A DNA stretch of 64,000 bases. It comes from Chalciporus piperatus (lineage: Eukaryota > Basidiomycota > Agaricomycetes > Boletales > Boletaceae). Positions 14,601 through 25,046 of the stretch are shown here, piece after piece. The stretch lies in the NCBI GenBank assembly GCA_038093975.1, contig JBBPTG010000001.1, forward strand, positions 1 to 64,000. Direction: 5' to 3'. Under the pieces are notes generated by a model. It did no database searches. It had not been told where the DNA came from and saw only the letters and a list, made by a program, of their open reading frames with translations. The translations under genes and the position numbers were made by a program. The first letter of the stretch is position 1; each line of letters starts with the position of its first letter.

Positions 14601-16547
14601 CCTCTCCCAAGCTCGACCGGATAGTGTGTCTTACTGGAGCTCCTTCCTCCAGGTGAGTATGCAGCTCAATGCTGATAACTCGGTGCTGAGCTGGATGACG
14701 TCAGACGGCTCTTGAGGACCGAGATCCTCGCCGCAACGGGCCCTTGGTCGATTGGATTTTATCTTTGCAGCTAGACTTCCAAGGAGACTCTGCGTTCGCA
14801 GGTATGTCACAACCCTAGTACCAAGATGCTTCGCTCACCCTGTCCCAGTGACGAAATCGCTCAGTGTTCTCATCGTATTGATGGATGCCATCGGGGTTCG
14901 ATTTGACCCATTGTCGGAAAAATACGTCTCGCTGTTCTTCGACAACGCAAACTCGGACTATGCAGAGGTAGGGGCATGAACAAACTTGGATCGTCGAACG
15001 CGACTGACGCGAAAACTTGGGAAGATTCGGACTACCATCGCTAGCGCTCTTTATCTCCTCGCAAGGAACAAATGGCGTCCGGCATACCCCTCGGTGGCTG
15101 CATTATTAACTGCCTGTAATGAGACTCGGGACCCTTTGAAGACCAGGTCTGTACACATTAGTGTTTTTTGCCTGCTATCGTTAATGATTCCTCCAGTTCC
15201 AGTGTGTTCGAAGATCGATTCCAGCAGATTACCGATCACCTTGCTCAGTGGAAAGATCACCGGTTCCCTCCTCCGCGAGTTTCCCAATCGCAGGCAAGTA
15301 TTCAGCATAAATGCCTTGCTCGTTATCTGACAACAGATATCTAGTATGATACAGTCGGCCTCACGAGTAAGGGTGTAGTAAAGTGAAAAGTTATGTTGCT
15401 GAATCGCCTTGCAGTGCTATTATGGCTTTGGGTTTCTTTCCATGGCTCGGAAGCATGCCTCGGATTTCCTTCAACCATGAAAATGCTGTACGTCTGCCTT
15501 TTTAACTGCAGTGAGCTTCGCTCACGTTTGCAGACCGGAGATACTCAATATGTCAGAACTCAATGACAACCCGGAGCTACAGAAATACAGCAGCGCAGTT
15601 TTGGAAGTTATGTCTACGATTTACCTACCGCCTGCATTCGCGGAGGCAGTGCTTGACAAGCTAGTCGAAGCCATCCATCTCTCCAAGGTATGTGGAAGCG
15701 GTTTGGCCAGCAAATGATATATAACGAAACATCCTAGTCGTGGCGTATCCGACTCCATACTCTGCCGGCACTGGTCATGTTTTTCTACCGAAACCTGTTG
15801 ATGATCCCACAGGCAGGAGTTTCAAAGGTGATGGATGTATTGCTCGAATGCTTAGCGGACGAGAATGTCGAAGTCCGCGAAATGTCCTCAAAAACGCTGT
15901 CTGGTATAGTGAGATGCTCACAGAGGCAGAATATTATTCCTCTCAAGGTGGCCAATCAATCCCATGGCTCTCAAGGCTGGCTGACGCCCTCTGTCACAGA
16001 ATCGATTTGTTTCGCTCGCTCGCGCAACCAAATTGCCTCCACGGACAGCTGCCAACTACGGGGAATCGATAAGAAAGCTGCACTCGGCCATACTTGGAAT
16101 CTGTGCTCTGATTGAAAGCTTCCCCTACTCCGTCGAATCTTGGATGCCGCCCCTTACAGAAGGTTTTCGCCTTATTGTTGTCTCACCTCTCCCCGGCTCT
16201 AAATACATATCCTTAGTACTCGCCAGACATGCAACTGATCCTCCGCCAATTTCAACAACGATACGCCACTGTGCTTCGGAATTTAAGAAGGTAGGAAGTT
16301 TCGTTTGAATCAATGACCAAATATCTAACCGCCTTTGACATCAGACTCATCAGGTACGTTATCCACTATGTCTCTGGGTTGGCCAGCGCCATAGCATTCT
16401 CCTAGGATACATGGCACAAAGATCAACTGTCGTTTGACGAGGATCAGTTACAAAGCCTTTCCACCATGCTGGTTGGGACGTCGTACTGTAAGCAACTCTG
16501 AACCGAAGTATCGGCGTCTGTGCTAACCGCTTACCGTAGATGCTTAA
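8624..16547 (+). CDS. BLM10: proteasome activator Blm10/PA200 (PSME4)
   Basis: A very large HEAT-repeat protein that caps the 20S proteasome and opens its gate, with roles in nuclear proteolysis and acetyl-histone turnover. The gene spans nearly 8 kb with many short introns. It starts MAALDLTVPSIIAELSSGEL. Recognisable stretches include TSTRAKLVRFYYELCLVPGL, WADMMTRLIGK, SDQLFDLVLNLVYDYATTNA, KSLSVLIVLMDAIGVRFDPL, ARNKWRPAYPSVAALL, KYSSAVLEVMSTIYLPPAFA, LADENVEVREMSSKTLSGIV and LGICALIESFPYSVESWMPP. The C-terminus is Tyr-Tyr-Ala. The second tyrosine codon is split by the last intron (donor in TACT/gtaagc, acceptor ccgtag), with TAA at 16545-16547. YYA is the family's C-terminal anchor that inserts into the alpha-ring pocket. 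Identity is firm; not every exon edge was resolved. Confidence 0.92.
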
Positions 16548-18829
16548 TCCTCTGCATTCCCATGTCAAGAAGGGGGTAATCTTGGCTACATGTAATCGAA
16601 TTCCATCTGTGTCAATGATGTACAATTTATTTAAAGCATTGATCTTGCTGCCCGTATGACATGTGAGGCAGGATGAATATCCGCCTGATACTACAGAATC
16701 GTCACTTGACGGGTGTACAACCCTCGATAAGCCCGAAATAAGTAGCCCGAGGGAGATTGCAGATATTAGGCCTCCTGTGCACATATCGCGCAACCGGAAC
16801 TTCGCTTCCTACTGAAACCATCTTCTTTGGACCGGGATTGAATATTGAGACTTGAGAAAAAGTGATGCCTCGTGTCGGCCGCATGTTCAGATATGACGAT
16901 CAGGTGACCCCTATGTCTGTGCGGGTTCACGGAATGTTCTGATCTCCACCGGAGCGCGGCGAATGGATTGGATTGGATTACTCGAGTGTAAAATGGGGGT
17001 ATGTGTCATAAGCATGTCCGTTTGTAGTTTTATTGAATTGAATGGTATGTAGCTGTCGTAGCCGATGAGATAGTCATATGACGACTCACGAAGTTGGAGC
17101 AAGCACTGGCATGGGCGGAAATAACTTCAAGTAAGTGGCTCACCGTGCTGTGGATCGATGGGATCGAGGAGGGAGAAGCATTACCTAACTGAACGCGCGA
17201 CGATACCGCATCACATCTATTTACCAGTCGGCAGGGCTATCGATGAGTCTCACCTACCGGCTTGGGATGTCACGCCGATCGAGAGATATCCAACTCATCC
17301 TTTGAGTAAGTAGTGGTTTGCTTGAACAGAGGAGAGCGCAAGATCATTTTTGCGAGATGGAGATGGCAAGAACGTTGTCGAAAATAGACCCTTCAATTTC
17401 AAGTCCGCGACTTTGCGGAAGTATTCTGGCCCGGGGAGATTGGCAAACAGAAGTTATCTTATGTTATCGTTTGGTAGATTTGGCCAGCGGGAGCAGGTAA
17501 GTATGTGTTATCTGATCCAGCCGCGCTGCATCTCGCCAATTAATTGTTCATTGCTGTGAGGGGTGGCATCCAGTATGAATTCAGTCACGGAGCTACGAGC
17601 TGTAGGAACTCGGAGCATGACTCCACCGCCAAGATATGAGTTGAAGTGTTAATACCAGCGAAAGGATATGGAAGACTTGTTGCGTTGCCAGTGCTGCGGT
17701 TGAATTGGAGATGGGCGTGTGAGTACACGTGTGGGACAGGCACGATGGGGTTAGCGCGCAAGTTGAGTCAAACGCTGAGACCCACACGCCTGACGAAGAG
17801 TAGGATGTCTTGAATGACTATACAGAAGTGCAGCGTGGCATCAATGTCGAAGATCTGAAAAGGGGAGGAGCCAGTGAGACTTGAGTGAGACTGCATTGTG
17901 CTGCCTTGCTGTGTTGCTGAGCGGAGCGGAGGCGATCTGAATCATTGATCAGAGAAACACGTGGCGTTGGACTTTTTGGGCCTCGATTAAATTTGAATAC
18001 CAGAAAATCTCAACATACTCGTAAACCGTTGGCAGACCGAGGTGTCCACCCCCACCCGCCTCGAGGGGGCACAACCAACGCGCGGGACAACGACTGTAGT
18101 CAAAATGGATGATGTCGGTGTGTGGAGGCGAGGGAGGACAATAATTGATGGGGCCACCGTAGCCGTTATTAGTAACCGCCCGACCGTTACGACACGAAGG
18201 GCCCAAACCAGTGCGCGCGAACAGCTTTGCGTTCGTCGTCTTTTTCTTGCATTAAGACCACGACCATCTGCGACAATCTCTGTTGTTTCATCCTTACGAT
18301 TCGCTACGACGACGACGAGCGTTGAACGTGCTCGTCTCGTGTTCTAATTCTATCCAGCGGGTACCGGTACTTCTGACTCCTCCTCATCATAATTATTTGG
18401 CAAACGCCGCCTCAAGAAGGGCACGTTGCAATCAAAACCCTGCACAGTCCCACTAGCCTCCCCTTTACCTCATTCCATTACCATCCAGAACTCACCGAAC
18501 CCTCAACCTCCATCAGCTTCTCCGCACCCCGGCACCCCCCACCTGGGTCCTGATCCACAACACGCGACCCGAGTGCTCACGACCCCTTGACGCCTCGTTT
18601 CCTGTCATCTTTTTATACCTATCTTGTGCTTTCCTTTAGATCTTTGCTGCTCGTCCTTTTGCCCCATCAGCAGGTCAAAAGGTCGACGAAGGCCCTATCT
18701 ATCTTGTCAATTACGCAGCTCAGCATCGTATCCTATATCCATAGCATCACTTGATTATTGTCTCATACCAATTCAAGCACCTTTTTATCCTGCATTCATC
18801 ATTGGTCGCACATCGACTCTAATTTACTG
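16548..18829. other. 2.3-kb spacer and long leader of the CCCH gene
   Basis: No gene is supported here. From about 18,350 the plus strand becomes pyrimidine-rich, as in the long 5' leaders of regulatory fungal genes, and this probably contains the promoter and 5' UTR of the CCCH gene. An ATTGG triplet repeat lies near 16,965-16,980. A patch at 17,330-17,640 can be spliced into a short open frame but lacks an ATG. Confidence 0.5.
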
Positions 18830-18886
18830 GTGAGCAGCTCCCTCGTATTCCCCCTTGACGGATGTTGACCCTCCCCGATCACCCAG
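18830..18886 (+). other. probable 5' UTR intron of the CCCH gene
   Basis: Donor GGTGAGC at 18830 and acceptor CACCCAG ending at 18886, with a CTTGAC branch-like word, bound a 57-nt intron that ends six bases before the chosen ATG at 18893. The ATG at 18862, which opens a longer frame, falls inside this intron. That supports the 18893 start. Confidence 0.6.
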
Positions 18887-18892
18887 ATTTAA

Positions 18893-21643
18893 ATGCAAAA
18901 GGTGGTCGCCAGTACTACTGCATCAACGGACAGTTTGTACATTGCACGCGAATCAGCTTCATCGATATCTTTCCCAACCCGAGCGCAATCAACCAGTGCA
19001 GTCGGCTGGACGCAGACACGCGAAACACAACAGTTCAATCACGAAATCGAACAAGAGGTAAGGACTCATGCATTCCTCGTGTTCTGTTTGCTCACCCATT
19101 ACCGTCACAACAGGATTGGGACTTACCCGTAACACAGCACTCACCCATCGAATTGTCTTCAAGCTTCCGGACCATATCTTCACTCGCAGTTCAGAAGCCA
19201 TCACTCATGCCTACTCGAGCCACCATTTCTGAGACCCCGAGCTATGCAGGGGAGTCGAATCGCTCGGCTGACCGTCACATGGCCGCTTCCAACAAGAACC
19301 GCTGGCGCTTCAATGGCAATGGCCAGTTAGTCGAAGCAGTTTCTGAATGGGATATCGCGCAGGATATCGCTCGACTCAAACTTGTTGAGCTCGCAGAAGA
19401 CGTTCATGGTCCCATGAAGACCCCCCCTCAATCTAAGCTCGCCGCTGCGGCCGTCGTACAATATAACGAAGCGAGTCCCTTGGAAACAGCCTCTGAAGCC
19501 AGCCTCGACTCTTCGCCCCAGGGTTCGGATCATCAACTTTCACCTTCTCATTCCCGAGTGTCCTCCACGGATACCCTAGACTCACACGAGTCTGCATTGT
19601 CTTCAGCAAGCCACACACTGCGAGGACCTCCCCCGCTAAAGATCGCAGCAGGCACCGAACCAAAGGAGCGCCCGCACTCTTTTAGTGGGGGCTTGTCGAC
19701 GGCGGACCTGCGCCGTCTCAAGCAAGCTGGAGAGGAACTTCAGCCAGGAGGCAATTCTCTTCCCCCTCATCAGTGGTCTTCATCTCACTATCGCGATCTC
19801 CTTGGCGCGAACGATAAGCCATTCTCACCTGATCAGCCGACCTATCCTTCTTTGGCGGGCTCGGGGAACTTTGCTCGTGGTCAGCAGCAATACGATTATC
19901 GCACCTTAGCAGGGCATGCAACTGGTGAAGTACAGCTTGACTACGTCACGGGGCAGCGAAATTTCTTCCCCTCTCCACAAGCTCTCCCCGCGACACCTCA
20001 ACACTTCATGCAAGGCCGACCAGCAGATGGGATACCGGCCACCTCCTATCGTCAGCCCCAACGAGGATTCCCGCCTCAGCCTTTGCTCCCGAACCCAACT
20101 GGTCTTGGTTACACAGCTGGCCATGTTCCTCATCTCTCTCTGGGTACCGCACAACAGCTCTACGATATGGTTCTACCCCATGCAGATGGTCATCATTCAG
20201 CAGTGACACGTGTTCAACAACAGCACAACGTATTCCGCGCCACCCACCAGCACTCTGCGTCTGACCCCTCGGCCCTCAGGGACGCTGCTGCCCTGGCCCT
20301 CTTGAATAGTCAAGCATTTGCATCGGCTACCCACGGTTTATACCCTCCTACCATAGCGCCAGCAGCCATAGGGCTGTATGCAAATCAATTCTATACGCCG
20401 CCCGAGGGGTACGCTCCAGATGTCGCTGCAGCTGTGAACCGGATGCAAGCTCAATTTACGGGAGCCTACGGAGCCTTACCGAACGCAGCAATGGGAATCA
20501 CCAGCACCGGCAGTTCCAATGCTGGGTCACAGAACGGTAGCGGACCCAGTGCAAACAATCGCAAGTTAGGGCTATACAAGACAGAGCTGTGCAGGTCTTG
20601 GGAAGAAAAGGGAACATGCCGCTACGGTACCAAATGCCAGTTTGCTCACGGAGAGAGTGAGCTTCGTATTGTTTCTCGACACCCCAAGGTAACAATTTCG
20701 GTTGATAAGCATCGCCCTCATTAGCTCATTGTGTTCTCAACAGTACAAGACCGAGATTTGCAGGGTACGTAAATTTTTTACTCGCTGTGACACCCACATA
20801 TTCACGGGCTGTGTAGACTTTCTGGGTCTCGGGCGCTTGCCCGTATGGAAAGAGATGCTGCTTCATACACACTGAGCTTCCTGCATCAGGTGTAGCACCT
20901 GGTGCTGACGGAGCCCCTCCGCCCCCTGTAAACGCCACCAACCGTGAGCGATCAAACAGCGATCCTAACGAGTCTTCAATTTCGCTACTGCAACGCATCC
21001 AGAGGAAAAACGAAGCTATCGACATCTCTTCCCCATCTGGTGGAATGTTCAACACTCGACCCCCGATGGGATCCCTGCGAGTAGACACATCTACTCTGAA
21101 CACCGTTACCAAGCAAAACAAATCTGCGTATCCAACATTCGCCAGCAATGCTTTGATGCTCTCGCACCCGGAGCAGACCTCGATGAAATCTCCCGTCCCA
21201 CTTACGGCTGGTCCCGATCTTGGGAGGCATAATGCAAGTCGATTGGACATCGTCGGCTATAATCAGGTGGGCTTGTAACGAAGAATAGGAATGCCTATTG
21301 CTCAACTTCTCCCTCGCAGCGTTTAAATAAGGCATCGTCGAACAATTCTAGTGCCCGCCATTCATTTAATGGAAGCGACGTCGACCTCGATTTCAGTACC
21401 CCATCGACACCCTCGGCTCCCAATCAGGTGTCCTCGTATACAATGGCGAGTGAACGCGCGTCGGCCACCAATGGGATTCCGCGGAGCCATGTCCGCTCAG
21501 GGAGTGCTGGCAATTGGGGCAATGTTACCCGTAGCAGCAACCTGACTGGTGCACCCACATACCCGGAAATAAACGGTGATGCTCCGTGGTCTACCTCTGA
21601 GCTGACCATTGGAGGTGGGAGACTCGCGGACGGTTGGATGTAA
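18893..21643 (+). CDS. tandem CCCH zinc-finger protein, tristetraprolin/Zfs1 type
   Basis: TTP-family proteins bind AU-rich elements in 3' UTRs and recruit deadenylases, causing mRNA decay. Exons 18893-19057, 19114-20688, 20744-20764, 20817-21266 and 21320-21643 join in frame to 844 residues. The first finger is [20 protein letters not shown] followed by CQFAH. The second is [20 protein letters not shown] followed by CCFIH. Both fit C-x8-C-x5-C-x3-H with the YKTE lead-in that defines the family. The rest is low-complexity and rich in Ser, Pro, Gln and His, as expected for a disordered regulator. The lead-in of finger 2 is carried by a 21-nt exon. Upstream is a long leader with its own intron. 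Ligands and targets cannot be read from the sequence. Confidence 0.9.
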
Positions 21644-22020
21644 TCTCTCGAAATATTCCCCCAAGTGGGGTCGGCGCATGCGCCGACTGAAGTTACCGTT
21701 TCCGTCTCGGACACTTTTCTTCCACATTCTCTCTCGCTTCAACCTTGAATATCGCAGCAAATCTAGGGACGCTGGCATCCTGTTTCAAAAACCCAGCTGT
21801 CGATATTTTTACTTTCAGCTTTCGATACACTCATCTCATAACATTTTTTGACTTACCCTGTGTTACGATATCCACGTACTTCATGTCCGTTCATGCACTG
21901 CAACGTCGTTCTCCGTGTCTCTATTCCAATTCAAATCCTGTCTCTCGCTGCTCACTCGGGTGCTAGTGTGCTCCAGCAAGAAAATACCACTGAGATCCAA
22001 GTAGATATAGCGAATCCTAG
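21644..22020. other. convergent intergenic spacer
   Basis: 3' untranslated space between the CCCH gene (+) and choline kinase (-). T-rich patches at 21,740-21,860; no other feature seen. Confidence 0.5.
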
Positions 22021-23585
22021 TTATACCCCAAGCGTCTTGATTTCGCGCAGAAAGCCTTCCATGCGACCCTTGGCATACCCTATGTAGTCAAACTCTGCTT
22101 CGTTTCCAGCGCCTCTCTCCACGTTATCCTTTGCCTGCACAATACCCCAAATAGCCCACATTCCGTGCGATGCTGGGCTCCAGATACGAACTTGTTCGTC
22201 CAATTTTGCGAGGGAAGCCTCGCCAGCGACTTCCGCTGTGGGAGTTTCTGCAAGATGAGCATGTGAAAGATAGGCTTGGTAGAGGTTGCGTCGCTGCTCA
22301 GCCGTTGGATACCGTGAAAGGTCGAGAAGGTGGGGAGTGGACGAGTGATAATCTGCAGTCCACTCGTGGAAGTGATTGGCGATGTCAAAGGCTCGGGGAT
22401 TGGGCGACGCATACTCGAAGTCGACCACGACAAGCTTCAATAGTACGTCAGCAGTGCGCAATCTTCATATGGGGACCAGCTTACCTGACATTGTTCCGGT
22501 GTGCCGTCCGCCAATTTTCCGGTCAACCTTAGAAGATTACCGCATTGAGTATCGTTATGGGCAAAGACGCGACGGCTGGCGCCTTCGATCTTCTCTACTT
22601 GGGAAAGCCAGCGCATATACCGCGCCCAGCACTCAGAAAAAGCGTCTAGATCGAGCACAACGCGGTCACGCTCATCCATATTTGGATGAGCTAGAACCTG
22701 ACGAGCGGCGGGAATCCATGCTTTAACGTTCCTCTTAACTCCTATCTCCCAGCTTTTCCCTTCCAGATTCCTGACGGTCAGCGGACCTTCGACTACGCTG
22801 AGTTCCACTGAATGGAGTTCAGCCATCCGGGCGCCGATCCAGCGACTGATTTTTTCGTCGCGAAGATCGGCGGGCACGAGTGTAACGGAGTCAAAATACT
22901 CTTCGACGCGACCATTGGAGAATGTTCCATATATACGCGGCCCGATGTGGTAACGCGAGGAGAGCACATGCAGTGTACGAAGCTCACGAGATCGTGAAAT
23001 CAATGTGCCCGAGGAGGAACCGTACACACGTAATAGGAGTGTAGGGATAGTGGGTGAGGAGGGATAAGAAACAAAGTAGACATCATTCGTCAAAGACCCT
23101 GATGCTTTGCGAATGGATAGCCGGGTGTGGTCTAGGTGTGGAGCGGTGCACCAGGCAGAAATACGAAGGGCGAGCACGAGAGACAGAAATTGCATGGCGA
23201 AAGAGGACGATCGGTAGGACCTGTATAGACATAGAAAGACAGGGGGGCATGAGCAACGTTGCAAGGCCGAAGCAAGGATACCAGACCGTAGTCACACATG
23301 TCTGTTATTGAATTGCATCCACGATACGGGACCTTCTAGCAGACATGGGTATCGAATGGAGAAGGCTCACCTTGGATCCAATTTAACGTCAACGTTCTGA
23401 AGCCCATTAGCGATCTCTACCTTAAGTGTAGGATGTGTATGAGCCGAAGAAGATCGAGACGAAGTTCGGGTGAGCTCAGTATTGTATAACAGGGAGGATT
23501 CTGTGTGTTGTGGGTTGGAATCACGAAGAATTGAGACAGGCATTGCTGCAGACAAGGATTCCGCGATGATTGCGGTCTCAGCCAT
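22021..23585 (-). CDS. choline/ethanolamine kinase
   Basis: Catalyses ATP-dependent phosphorylation of choline or ethanolamine, the first step of the Kennedy pathway to phosphatidylcholine and phosphatidylethanolamine. Three exons: the first from the ATG at 23585 to LDP|R, the second starting SYRSSSFAMQFLSLV, the third starting after EQCQ with LVVVDFEYASPNPRAFDIAN. Motifs: SGSLTNDVYFVS, TLLLRVYG, Brenner-type catalytic loop HNDTQCGNLL (usual form HNDLQ-GN) and the metal-binding DFEYASPNPRAFDIANHFHE. The C-terminus is YIGYAKGRMEGFLREIK. Length is within the normal range. The Thr-Gln-Cys in the catalytic loop is a variant of the usual residues, but His, Asn, Asp and the second Asn are kept. Whether it prefers choline or ethanolamine cannot be judged. 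Confidence 0.9.
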
Positions 23586-25046
23586 GGTGTTGGAGTGAAG
23601 GAAAAAGTGAAGCACACGAGACGGACGGCACACGACCACTTATCGTCTCGCCAAGACCCCTTGCACCGCCTCCAGAGCCATCTACCTCAAGGCGGACTCG
23701 AGTCTCGGATGCACTCAGCGTACCCTTCAGGTTGCAACAAGCCCATCACCGTCTCTTTATGCTGGTCGAGAACTCGAGCACCCATGATTAGCAGTTGAAT
23801 GGCCAAAGTTTTCTCCCCGAGTAAGTTTCTCCGCTGATGAGAGCTGATCCCTATCGATTCAGGACCCTATCAGGACTATGTACAAACTTCCCTCCAAGTC
23901 CGCGGTGGCATTTAACTTAACCTAGACATCCATCCTGGAACGACGTGAATTTCCGGAGGTCGGCACCGTAATCCTTCACACATGCCGCGGTGACGAAGCC
24001 TCATATTGGCCTCATACTGGTTGGTGGCGATGGAGTTACAAGGTAACGTGTTAACGCAAATCTCGATATATATAATTCTCAATCTATAGGCCAACACGAG
24101 GGTCATTGATTTCGATGATATTCCCGTGCTGTCCACTCGCTTAGTCCGCAAGAGTCACAAGGATCCCCCTCGACGACTTTGTCCTACGAGGATGAATCCC
24201 CAACATAGCTCGCCTTAACGTTGTCCTTCAGAAGAGTGATAAGATACGATGTAATTGCCGCAATCTCGTTAGGAACATTATTGGGCCGCCCCCCCAAAGG
24301 TCATACTTCTGCACTTCTGAACAGGCATGTTGAACCTTGTTCAATGGTGTGCTCGCCATTTTGACCCAGCCATTCCGCGGAACAGGAGTCGACTACCCGA
24401 ACTTCTGGGGTCACCCCCACGCTGCTGGCTCCCTCAGATGCACATGTTCGTGTCTCACATTGTATTGCTCTAACTTGAAAGAGGTGTCCCTGCATCGAAC
24501 TTCTTCGTATACCGAATAGCCCGACAGTCTTCTCGGTGGGTCTGGGTAGCGTTTCGCCTCTTGCCAGATGGGTGTATTAGGCACTCCGATGGTCCCGTTT
24601 CCTTGGGTCTGTCAAGCATGGTACGTAAGGCTGCAGCCCAGGTTCTCCTCAATATTCTGGGGCCAGAAAGCTTGATGGCTATCGCATGTTAATAAACCCT
24701 CCACTGACCGCGGAATTACACACGGGGAATCAGTGCAACATGCCACGAGGCATCGATACAGGTGAGCCTATACCGTTAGCGTTGCAGATGATATCAGAAG
24801 CTCGTCACTGCACGGCATGCATCTGCATCGTGCGCAGGATCCGATGCGGTTCCTGTACAAACACGCCCTCCGCTATCAGGCTGTCAGGTTTCGGTTTCGG
24901 ACAAAGCATTGGCAATATGTTATATGTTATCGGAGGCGACCGTGTGAATGCATACGGAGATCTATCAAAGTGCATATGTACCTATTATGAGGAGCCTTTC
25001 TACAGTTCCATGTACAATAGTAATGTTAGATACTACAAACATAAAT
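23586..25046. other. 1.5-kb gene-poor region, possibly holding gene relics
   Basis: No frame could be joined into a recognisable protein. Two patches look mildly coding: 23,940-24,180 (plus strand, a GT-AG intron near 24,040-24,090 would join two open stretches) and 24,300-24,760 (short open stretches broken by stops). They may be decayed gene fragments. Part of the left side must be the choline kinase promoter. Confidence 0.35.

Noticed and set aside
17318..17640. Short frame (PFNFKSATLRKYSGPG...) that can be spliced to YEFSHGATS... and a stop
   Set aside because: A GT-AG intron is present but no ATG or upstream exon could be found in frame, and I recognise no family.
18862..19113. ATG at 18862 as the start of the CCCH gene
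   Set aside because: It lies inside a good intron and its frame reads through the 19058-19113 intron; the 18893 start gives in-frame exons throughout.
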